9,573 nt of DNA from an uncultured cyanobacterium (GTDB lineage: Bacteria > Cyanobacteriota > Cyanobacteriia > Phormidesmidales > Phormidesmidaceae): assembly GCA_938029995.1 (NCBI GenBank), contig CALHGI010000281.1, positions 1 to 9,573 on the forward strand. The letters run 5' to 3'. Positions within the stretch are counted from its first letter, which is position 1; each line of letters starts with the position of its first letter. The notes beneath the pieces are model-generated. The model worked only from the letters and a program-made list of their open reading frames with translations. It searched no databases and was not told the origin of the DNA. Positions 1 to 5,445 of the stretch are shown here, piece after piece. The translations under genes were made by a program, and so were the position numbers.

Positions 1-680
1 GAGTGCATGTCAAAGATTAGGTTAACGGCGGCCCGCTGCTTGATAATGCCCGACAATAGTAAGCGGGTAAGAAATGATTTTCCGGTGCCAGATTTACCAA
101 AAATGCCGTTACTACGCTCCACAAAGCGGTCTAGATCGATACAGATGGGGACATCCATATCAATGGGCTGACCAATGGCAAAATTGCGCCGATGGGGATC
201 GTCCTCCCAGCCAAAAACAGAGCGAAAGTCTCGCTCTGTGGCGTCATACACCTGACTAAAGTGACCTGGAATGGTTTTTACTGGCAGCAATTGCATGGGG
301 GCGCTGCTATTGGCCTGATAGGATGCTAGCCCTGTCTCGCTGGCGCTGTTGCCGTTTTGTCGTTTTGCCGTTTCTTTTTTTTCCTCGGGCGTAAACATTA
401 ACATGGGGGCCAGGTCAATGGTGCCGTAGGTGCCTCCCCCTGCGAGAACTTCTTGCAGAAACAGTTCTGTAGGATGGGGCGGATTGGCCAGGGTGCGCTG
501 GCTAGCGGTCCCCAAGGAGACATCGGTCAGCATGCAAAAAAAACGCGATCGCACCCCCTGCACCACCAAAAATTTGCCTACGCGCATATCTTCCACGCTC
601 ACATCAGCATGGAGACGGACTTCTAATCCCCGACTCAAGGAACCTTGAATAACCGAACCCAGGGGCGTTTCGCTGTTCAT
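1..680 (-). CDS. HerA/DUF87-type ATPase, N-terminal part (truncated by window edge)
   Basis: The first 226 codons are visible; the rest lies beyond the left edge. The start is the ATG at 680-678 (MNSETPLGSVIQGSL). No ribosome binding site is evident, which is common in cyanobacteria. The first ~90 residues (GLEVRLHADVSVEDMRVGKF onward) look like the small beta-barrel (HAS-barrel) that precedes the motor in HerA-like ATPases. A polar linker follows at about residues 95-120 (EEKKETAKRQNGNSASETG). Next comes a segment resembling the HerA lead-in (AIGQPIDMDVPICIDLDRFV) and a clear Walker A motif GKSGTGKS at residues 195-202 (bases 75-98), then hydrophobic LIFDMHS at the edge. Members of this group are hexameric DNA-translocating or DNA-processing ATPases. 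Cyanobacterial homologues are mostly annotated only as ATP-binding proteins, so the substrate here is unknown. Walker B and the C-terminus cannot be checked. ATPase class is confident; exact role is not. Confidence 0.82.
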   Translation of the reverse strand, partial: MNSETPLGSVIQGSLSRGLEVRLHADVSVEDMRVGKFLVVQGVRSRFFCMLTDVSLGTASQRTLANPPHPTELFLQEVLAGGGTYGTIDLAPMLMFTPEEKKETAKRQNGNSASETGLASYQANSSAPMQLLPVKTIPGHFSQVYDATERDFRSVFGWEDDPHRRNFAIGQPIDMDVPICIDLDRFVERSNGIFGKSGTGKSFLTRLLLSGIIKQRAAVNLIFDMH

Positions 681-729
681 GCCAAAAGATTACATGGGTG
701 ACCAATGCCCATCCTAGCTTGAGAATCAC

Positions 730-756
730 TTTTTAATACATGCGTTCTATTAAAAA
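730..756. repeat. AT-rich inverted repeat upstream of the ATPase gene
   Basis: TTTTTAATA (730-738) and TATTAAAAA (748-756) are a perfect 9-bp inverted repeat around a 9-base centre. The element lies 50 bp upstream of the ATPase start, between it and the terminator at 777-821, where a promoter or operator is expected. A weak -10-like TATTAA occurs on the minus strand within it, but no convincing -35 pairs with it. Operator function is inferred from position and symmetry only. Confidence 0.4.
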
Positions 757-776
757 TCCTTTAAAGACACCCTTAA

Positions 777-821
777 AAAACAACAGGTGGTCTGTCCAAA
801 GGGCAGACCACCTGTTGTTTT
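777..821 (-). terminator. Strong rho-independent terminator, possibly bidirectional
   Basis: An 18-bp perfect stem (777-794 pairing with 804-821, core AACAACAGGTGGTCTG) closes a 9-base loop. Read on the minus strand, the stem ends in an unbroken run of six T (780-775), the classic intrinsic terminator form. It sits 64 bp downstream of the stop codon of the beta-barrel gene and 97 bp upstream of the ATPase start, so it should separate these two same-strand genes. On the plus strand it is followed by TTTTAATTAA, a weaker tail, so some termination that way is possible. Confidence 0.88.
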
Positions 822-884
822 AATTAACCCCTCAAGCTGTTAAACAACCCAGGTGTCTAGTCGCAACGGTTCCTAGGAATTCTC

Positions 885-1418
885 CTAATTACCAAAATTC
901 CAGCCTACACCGGCTTGTACTGCCGTTGCTGTACCCCCACCATCTTCAAAGGCATCAAAGGCAAAAATGGCGTTACCAAACACCACCAAGTTACTTGCAG
1001 GTACCGCAAAATCTATGCCCGGCTGAAGCACAAAGGCTGTTTGATCGCCAACGGGAGATGCATCGCTACCCGTTGGCAACGATACCCCTGCCCCCAAATA
1101 GAGGTCAGTCTGAAAACTAATGGGAAAGTCGTAGGAGACCGTGGGAACCAGGGCCAAATCTCCATTGAGCAAAAAAGCCTGGGCTCGCGCTGAAATCGGC
1201 AAAGCCAAAAACTTATAGCGCCCCGAAATAACCAGACCTAAGCCGTCTCCATCGCCAAAGTCATCATCACTCAGGCCCAAGCTACCCCCCGCACCGATGT
1301 AGCTGCCATAGGCCGCCTGGGCCTGGGCTGGCTTAACATCCAACGTAGTGAACAACGCAGTTGCCGCCGCCACAGTTAAGCCCAGGCGTCCCAGGGTTGT
1401 TTTAAGCAGACTAATCAT
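885..1418 (-). CDS. Small secreted beta-barrel-like protein (probable outer membrane protein)
   Basis: The product is 177 residues. The ATG at 1418 is chosen over a longer frame starting with TTG at 1463 because AAAGGAG (1433-1427) lies 8 bases before it and because translation from here begins a good signal peptide: MISLLKTTLGRLG, hydrophobic LTVAAATALFTTL, then VKPAQA with likely cleavage near residue 33. The mature ~144 residues alternate hydrophobic and small or polar residues in strand-like stretches (GSYIGAGGSLGL, GLGLVISGRYKF, LALVPTVSYDFPI, TDLYLGAGVSLP, NLVVFGNAIFAF, TAVQAGVGWNFGN) separated by acidic or glycine turns such as SDDDFGDGDG. The aromatic C-terminal strand fits a small, about eight-stranded outer membrane barrel. 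I do not recognise a named family and no function beyond envelope location is supported. A strong terminator follows at 777-821. The gene is preceded by a 279-bp gap with a promoter candidate and repeats. Confidence 0.85.
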   Translation of the reverse strand: MISLLKTTLGRLGLTVAAATALFTTLDVKPAQAQAAYGSYIGAGGSLGLSDDDFGDGDGLGLVISGRYKFLALPISARAQAFLLNGDLALVPTVSYDFPISFQTDLYLGAGVSLPTGSDASPVGDQTAFVLQPGIDFAVPASNLVVFGNAIFAFDAFEDGGGTATAVQAGVGWNFGN

Positions 1419-1426
1419 CGTTACTA

Positions 1427-1433
1427 CTCCTTT
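1427..1433 (-). promoter_or_regulatory. Shine-Dalgarno sequence fixing the beta-barrel start
   Basis: On the minus strand this reads AAAGGAG, followed by TAGTAACG and then the ATG at 1418. It is the only textbook ribosome binding site in the window, and it decides the start in favour of the form with an intact signal peptide. Confidence 0.85.
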
Positions 1434-1436
1434 AAT

Positions 1437-1462
1437 AATGTCCCTAACAAATGTCCCTAACA
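1437..1462. repeat. Perfect 13-bp tandem duplication in the beta-barrel leader
   Basis: AATGTCCCTAACA occurs twice head to tail (1437-1449 and 1450-1462). On the minus strand it reads TGTTAGGGACATT twice and ends 4 bases before the AAAGGAG ribosome binding site. It could be an operator, an element affecting translation, or a recent slippage duplication. Confidence 0.85.
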
Positions 1463-1469
1463 ATTTCGC

Positions 1470-1491
1470 AAGACTGCTTCTGGAAGACTGC
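1470..1491. repeat. Short direct repeat AAGACTGC, 14-bp period
   Basis: AAGACTGC is at 1470-1477 and again at 1484-1491, just upstream of the 13-bp tandem duplication in the same leader. Eight-base repeats can arise by chance; it is listed because two repeat pairs fall side by side in this untranslated region. Confidence 0.45.
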
Positions 1492-1576
1492 GCCCGGCTG
1501 AGTCAATCTGCTGTTGCTGATTTAGAGGATGAAACTATCTGTTAGAAAGGCCATATAGCAGAACTTTTCAGATGAA

Positions 1577-1605
1577 ATCATAGTTCGGATCAGCAACGCT
1601 CCCAA
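1577..1605 (-). promoter_or_regulatory. Candidate sigma-70-type promoter for the beta-barrel gene
   Basis: On the minus strand TTGGGA (1605-1600, 4 of 6 to TTGACA) is separated by exactly 17 bases from TATGAT (1582-1577, 5 of 6 to TATAAT). Transcription would begin near 1570 and give an untranslated leader of about 150 bases holding both short repeats. A small hairpin (CCTGC, 1618-1622, with GCAGG, 1628-1632) lies just upstream of it, without a T-run. Confidence 0.4.
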
Positions 1606-1697
1606 ACTAAGGCCCACCCTGCATTTAGCAGGATCATACCCATAAACAAAATATGAAAGCGCCACAAAGTTAACGCGTTGTTGGCAAAATGTCAAAC

Positions 1698-4600
1698 TTA
1701 GCCCGTATTCCGCATGCCAGCGGCGATGCCATTGATCGTTAACATGGCTCCCCGCAATAGTTCACCTCGGCTGTAGCGCGACTGAATTACCCCGGTGACC
1801 AAGGCTGACGCATCCCGATGTTGGCGCAAACGTTTGAGCAGTGAAACTTGCAAGAAACCAAGGGGAACAATGGTGCCGTTGCGCAGCTGAACTGAACGTT
1901 GCAGACCCGGATCACCGTCGAGTAGCGCTTCATTATCGGTCACCTGCAACACCATTTGGCTAGTGAGGTGAAACTCCTGGGCAATTTGGTCAAACACAGC
2001 TTGAAAGTTGGCCTGTCGTTCGCCTTCCCCTAACTCTTTCACATAGTGCTGGGCAATTTGCAAATCCACCTTGGCCAAGGTCATTTCCACTTTAGAAATG
2101 GCCATCTTAAAGAAGGGCCATTTTGTGTAGAACGACCGCACCAGCTGAAGGTTCTTTTCAGGTTCTTCGGCAATAAACTCCTTTAATGCTGTCCCAACGC
2201 CGTACCAAGAGGGCAGTAAAAACCGGGCCTGGGTCCAACTAAACACCCAAGGGATCGCTCGCAGACTGGGTAAATCCTTCTTGCCACCTCGGCGGGATGG
2301 GCGAGAACTAATTTGTAGTTGGCTAATTTCTTGAATGGGGGTGACGTGGTGGAAAAACTCCACCAGCTCAGGATCTTCATAGATCAGGGCCCGATAGTGC
2401 TGCCGAGAACGCACGGCTAGCTTTTCCATAATCTCGTGCCAAGAGGCGATCTCATCGAAGCTGTTGTTTAGCAAACTAGCCTGTACCACAGCCGTTGTCA
2501 CTGTTTCTAGGTTGTAGAGGGCTAAGTCCTTGAGATTATATTTAGAGGCTAGCACCTCGCCCTGCTCTGTGATTTTGATCCGTCCATTTATACTACGACC
2601 GGGTTGGGCCAAAATCGCTTCATAGGCGGGGCCACCCCCACGCCCCACAGAGCCACCACGGCCATGGAAAATCCTCAAGCTAACGTCGTACTTATCCGTT
2701 ACCTTTTGCAAGGACTGTTGGGCCTTGTGGATTTCCCAGTTGCTGCTGAGGAATCCCGAGTCTTTATTACTGTCGGAATAGCCCAGCATTACTTCCTGAA
2801 GAGCTGATTCCGCCGATTCGTTGGTGCCATAGCCCCCCTTTAACATGGACAGATATAGGGGTAACTCAAATAGTTCTTCCATTACCGCTGTGGAACGGCG
2901 TAAATCTTCCACCGTTTCAAACAGGGGCACAATGCCCAAACTACCGATGCCGGTGGCAGGGTCATATAGACCGGCCTCTTTGGATAGCAGCAACACTTCC
3001 AAAATGTCACTGGCATGGTTGCTCATGCTAATCACATAGCTGCGACAGATATTCTGACCAAATTCCTGGTGCAGTTTTCTCACCATATGGAAGGTGGCTA
3101 CGGTTTCCCTGGCTTTTTCTGAGATCGGTAGCTCCGTCGGAATCAGCGGCCGCCGGGTACTCAATTCACTGGTCAACCATTCAACCTTTTCAGCTTCAGA
3201 AAAGTCGTTGTACAGCTTGGGAAATTGCAGATATTCGGTAATTTCGTGGATAGTGTCTGAATGGCGTGTGCTTTCTTGGCGAATATCGAGCTGGGCCAGG
3301 CTAAATCCGTAGATTTCCACCTGACTCAGTAAAATATCCAATTCTCGACAGACCAGTCCTGTTTCCTTCAGACTCCTGTGGATTAGATCTAACTCGGCTA
3401 AAAAGTCATGGCCAGACGCATAGAGCGTTCCAGGGGGGGCCGTGGTTTCGTTCTCCTGTAGATAGTCGCCGTTGTAGAGCTTTTGGCTACGTTTATAGGT
3501 ATTGGTCAGGCGTTTTTCCACATAGGCCAATTTGAGGCGGTAGGGCTCCTGACGATAGCGAATGGCAAATTCCTCATATACGTCGGGCATTTGCAGACGA
3601 TCTTGCTCTAGGGATTCTAGGAGACCGGCAAGGACTTCGCTCCAATGCAAGGAAGGACTTAGTAAGCCAGAGAGCTTACGGATCGACGCCATGTATTTCT
3701 CCAACACCAAGTTGCGCTGGTAGGAGGCCGTTTTCCAGGTAATTTGGGGCGTGACGGACGGGTTGCCATCGCGATCGCTGCCCACCCAAGACCCAAATCG
3801 GCAGAAGCGATGGCGAGGGGGAGTAAGACCAGGGAATGTATTACTCAAAGCTCGGTTGAAGCGCTGATATAGCTCAGGAATAGCGTCAAATAGCACCACG
3901 TCAAAGTAGTGCAGGGTAAAGTCCACCTCGTCTAGGACCGATGGTTTAAATTGATGCAATTCATCCGTACGCCACCACAGCCGAATCTCTTCGGTGAGTT
4001 GTTCCTGGAGCTGGGTAATTTCCCAGGATGAGGTCTGTTGACGTGCCCGTGCTTGCTCTTCGGCCAGATCCAGGCTTCTGAAAATACTTGAAATACGCCG
4101 CTGTTTGTCTCGGATGGTATGACGAACAATTTCGGTGGGATGGGCGGTAAAGACTAAACGCACATCCAGCTGATCGATCAATTGTTGGATATGCCGGGGG
4201 GGCACATTGAGCTGTTTGAGCAGTGGGAACAGCCAGTGAAATGTGCCTGTACCGCGCTGATTTTGGGCCACGTTGCCCACGTCAGTGCTGACTAGATTGT
4301 TAAGGAAGGTGCCATTGCCGTCAGCACCACTTTCTGCAGTGGTGTCCTCGGAGCCATCATCACCCAGACCATCTGCCACGGCTTGGTAATGTTTGCGCTG
4401 ATCCTGTTGCTCGTAATGTTGCTCGACAATGTTGATTAACTGGAAGTAGAGGGCAAAGGCTCGAGCCATGCGAATGGCATCGTCTAGGCTAAGCTGCTCA
4501 ATCAGCTGCAGGGCATTGGCATTATCAAGGGCTGTGTCGGCCTGGCCATCTGGGGCACATAGACGCCGAATATTCTTGAGCAAGCTGACCAGATTGCTGC

Positions 4601-4745
4601 CACATTCAGCTTCTAAAACCAATTCCCAAATGCTTTCCACTATGATTAAGCGGTGCCGTAGAAACGTTTCAGACGCCTCTGGGTCAGAGAAGCCATCGGA
4701 TTTCGCAAGGACCATATCATCTTTGTAGGAAACAGTTGGGCTCAT
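1698..4745 (-). CDS. ppc: Phosphoenolpyruvate carboxylase
   Basis: This is a complete 1015-residue enzyme that carboxylates phosphoenolpyruvate with bicarbonate to oxaloacetate plus phosphate. It is the cytosolic anaplerotic reaction feeding the incomplete or modified TCA cycle and nitrogen assimilation in cyanobacteria. Family landmarks are all present and in order: [12 protein letters not shown] (residues 199-210, catalytic His202), [13 protein letters not shown] (317-329), [10 protein letters not shown] (655-664, Lys661), [14 protein letters not shown] (693-706, His694) and the conserved C-terminal RNTG (1012-1015). Length matches cyanobacterial enzymes (about 1000-1050 residues). Residues ~120-165 form an acidic, glycine-rich segment ([20 protein letters not shown]) before the N-terminal helical domain resumes. 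There is no plant-type N-terminal phosphorylation motif. The ATG at 4745 has no Shine-Dalgarno; the downstream N-terminus ([14 protein letters not shown]) begins as expected. It lies 119 bp downstream of a small same-strand gene but has its own promoter candidate. No convincing terminator follows. Confidence 0.98.
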   Translation of the reverse strand: MSPTVSYKDDMVLAKSDGFSDPEASETFLRHRLIIVESIWELVLEAECGSNLVSLLKNIRRLCAPDGQADTALDNANALQLIEQLSLDDAIRMARAFALYFQLINIVEQHYEQQDQRKHYQAVADGLGDDGSEDTTAESGADGNGTFLNNLVSTDVGNVAQNQRGTGTFHWLFPLLKQLNVPPRHIQQLIDQLDVRLVFTAHPTEIVRHTIRDKQRRISSIFRSLDLAEEQARARQQTSSWEITQLQEQLTEEIRLWWRTDELHQFKPSVLDEVDFTLHYFDVVLFDAIPELYQRFNRALSNTFPGLTPPRHRFCRFGSWVGSDRDGNPSVTPQITWKTASYQRNLVLEKYMASIRKLSGLLSPSLHWSEVLAGLLESLEQDRLQMPDVYEEFAIRYRQEPYRLKLAYVEKRLTNTYKRSQKLYNGDYLQENETTAPPGTLYASGHDFLAELDLIHRSLKETGLVCRELDILLSQVEIYGFSLAQLDIRQESTRHSDTIHEITEYLQFPKLYNDFSEAEKVEWLTSELSTRRPLIPTELPISEKARETVATFHMVRKLHQEFGQNICRSYVISMSNHASDILEVLLLSKEAGLYDPATGIGSLGIVPLFETVEDLRRSTAVMEELFELPLYLSMLKGGYGTNESAESALQEVMLGYSDSNKDSGFLSSNWEIHKAQQSLQKVTDKYDVSLRIFHGRGGSVGRGGGPAYEAILAQPGRSINGRIKITEQGEVLASKYNLKDLALYNLETVTTAVVQASLLNNSFDEIASWHEIMEKLAVRSRQHYRALIYEDPELVEFFHHVTPIQEISQLQISSRPSRRGGKKDLPSLRAIPWVFSWTQARFLLPSWYGVGTALKEFIAEEPEKNLQLVRSFYTKWPFFKMAISKVEMTLAKVDLQIAQHYVKELGEGERQANFQAVFDQIAQEFHLTSQMVLQVTDNEALLDGDPGLQRSVQLRNGTIVPLGFLQVSLLKRLRQHRDASALVTGVIQSRYSRGELLRGAMLTINGIAAGMRNTG

Positions 4746-4772
4746 TCAACGTCAGTGGTAACGACTGAAAGA

Positions 4773-4800
4773 CGGAGATGACGTACGGTCAGCATCTCCG
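4773..4800 (-). promoter_or_regulatory. Stem-loop at the probable 5' end of the ppc transcript
   Basis: CGGAGATG and CATCTCCG (4773-4780 and 4793-4800) form a perfect 8-bp stem around 12 bases. The interior contains a nested TGAC / GTCA pair and the palindrome CGTACG. It lies 28-55 bases upstream of the ppc start codon and immediately after the candidate -10 box, so it would form the first nucleotides of the messenger. It could protect the 5' end, serve as an operator, or do nothing. Confidence 0.5.
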
Positions 4801-4805
4801 AGAAA

Positions 4806-4811
4806 ATTGTA
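4806..4811 (-). promoter_or_regulatory. Candidate -10 box for ppc
   Basis: On the minus strand TACAAT (4811-4806) matches TATAAT at 5 of 6 positions. No good -35 sits at 16-18 bases; the nearest TTGTAA is 14 bases away, so an activator-dependent promoter is possible. Predicted initiation near 4800 would give a leader of about 55 bases beginning with the stem-loop at 4773-4800. Confidence 0.35.
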
Positions 4812-4864
4812 GAGGCTTTCGGACGTTACAATGCATGTCCCGCTCGAAATGATCGGCGAAAATT

Positions 4865-5095
4865 TTATAAAGGCTTTTGGTGATTGGGATCGAGCACGGG
4901 GAGTTGAATCCCTCGAAATATCTCTTCACTTGCTAGGCCAAACTGCATTAACCAGTAACTTAGGGTATGGCCTATGATCAGCAGCCCCAGGCAGGGCAGG
5001 GTGGCGAGGGCGAGGCCCATTTGGGGATTGTAAATCAACGTAAACGGCAAGTTACTGACGGTTTTTTGGGGAGTTTGTTCACGAAAAGGTTGCAT
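4865..5095 (-). CDS. Small single-helix membrane protein, function unknown
   Basis: The product is 76 residues, starting at the ATG at 5095-5093 with no clear ribosome binding site. Residues 1-25 are polar and include NLPFTLIYNPQ. Residues 26-51 (GLALATLPCLGLLIIGHTLS and following) form one convincing transmembrane helix. The tail is amphipathic and acidic to basic (ASEEIFRGIQLPVLDPN). The pattern of a short cytoplasmic head, one helix and a conserved-looking LASEEIFRG tail resembles small proteins I associate with cyanobacterial genomes, but I cannot name a family. It precedes ppc on the same strand with a 119-bp gap and is divergent from the 1028-residue gene, so it may be its own transcription unit. 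The protein-like composition and the proper helix argue for a real gene. Confidence 0.62.
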   Translation of the reverse strand: MQPFREQTPQKTVSNLPFTLIYNPQMGLALATLPCLGLLIIGHTLSYWLMQFGLASEEIFRGIQLPVLDPNHQKPL

Positions 5096-5204
5096 AAGTC
5101 AGGAGCTCGTAGTAAACGTATAGCAACTTTAGGGCAAATCATGGCCCACGTTGGTGCGATTGTATGTTAGTACTGCCTTTATGGTTTGTGGAGCAAGACC
5201 TACG

Positions 5205-5233
5205 GTTAAGGTAACGAGGGTATTGTCCTTAAC
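5205..5233. repeat. Inverted repeat GTTAAGG / CCTTAAC
   Basis: GTTAAGG (5205-5211) and CCTTAAC (5227-5233) are perfect inverses around 15 bases. An overlapping alternative stem pairs GGTAACG (5210-5216 region) with CGTTGCC (5233-5239) if one G-U pair is allowed. There is no T-run after it, so it is not a terminator. An operator or a mutually exclusive RNA fold is possible. Confidence 0.4.
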
Positions 5234-5242
5234 GTTGCCGTT

Positions 5243-5333
5243 TCTAGTCTAGTGTTGCGAACCGTAGTGGGCGGTATGTGTACTGCATCTAGTCTAAATA
5301 GTACGGACCGTAGTGGATTATATGTGCATTGTA
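5243..5333. repeat. Two imperfect ~45-bp tandem repeats
   Basis: Copy 1 begins at 5243 and copy 2 at 5288. Shared blocks occur in the same order: TCTAGTCTA (5243, 5288), ACCGTAGTGG (5261, 5307) and TATGTG (5275, 5320), with variable bases between them. Copy 2 contains the perfect 11-bp palindrome TACGGACCGTA (5302-5312), which is only half-kept in copy 1. A more degraded relative, with CGTTGGTG and TATGTTAGTACTGC, may lie at about 5150-5179. The conserved blocks are suggestive of repeated binding sites. Confidence 0.7.
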
Positions 5334-5402
5334 TTTGTAACGCTAGGTTCATAACTTGACTGAACCGGCCTAGAGAACTAAGTTTTTCGGGCAAAGCATG
5401 TT

Positions 5403-5422
5403 GGTTGTCACTGGGTTGTCAC
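5403..5422. promoter_or_regulatory. Direct repeat GGTTGTCAC with 11-bp period (candidate response-regulator site)
   Basis: GGTTGTCAC occurs at 5403-5411 and 5414-5422, starts exactly 11 bp (one helical turn) apart. It ends 23 bp before the start codon of the SGNH gene. OmpR/PhoB-family regulators, including cyanobacterial SphR and RpaB, bind direct repeats spaced about one turn. The bases themselves do not match a consensus I can name, so the regulator is unknown. Confidence 0.45.
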
Positions 5423-5445
5423 ATTGTTATGGGATCTGAAGGTCT

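Larger units (their letters stand above)
5096..5445. other. 350-bp divergent intergenic region with repeats
   Basis: No coding frame here is convincing. The region separates the leftward small membrane gene from the rightward SGNH gene and so should contain both promoters. It holds a 7-bp inverted repeat (5205-5233), two imperfect ~45-bp direct repeats (5243-5333), a possible degenerate third copy near 5150-5179, and a pair of 9-bp direct repeats at 5403-5422. A weak promoter candidate on the plus strand is TTGACT (5356-5361), 17 bases, TAAGTT (5379-5384). Confidence 0.7.

Noticed and set aside
915..1193. Plus-strand open frame opposite the beta-barrel gene
   Set aside because: It is rich in Cys, His, Arg and Lys with no domain pattern, as expected for the shadow of a real gene with a signal peptide on the other strand.
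1419..1463. Longer beta-barrel start at the TTG at 1463
   Set aside because: It would put the 13-bp tandem duplication and the ribosome binding site inside the coding region and add 15 residues before a complete signal peptide.
1618..1632. Small hairpin CCTGC-ATTTA-GCAGG as a ppc terminator
   Set aside because: The stem is only 5 bp and is not followed by a T-run on either strand.
1690..1695. Perfect TTGACA on the minus strand just after the ppc stop codon
   Set aside because: At 17 bases the only partner is TAACTT (3 of 6), so it is a poorer promoter than the pair at 1577-1605 and is probably chance.
4468..4728. Plus-strand open frame opposite the ppc start
   Set aside because: It overlaps the conserved ppc N-terminus and its product is serine/arginine-rich without recognisable structure.
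5243..5333. CRISPR-like array in the spacer repeats
   Set aside because: There are only two clear copies, with no uniform repeat-spacer alternation, and no cas gene is nearby.
5206..5394. Minus-strand open frame within the divergent spacer
   Set aside because: It runs through the ~45-bp repeats, has no plausible start context, and its translation is non-descript; the stretch looks regulatory.
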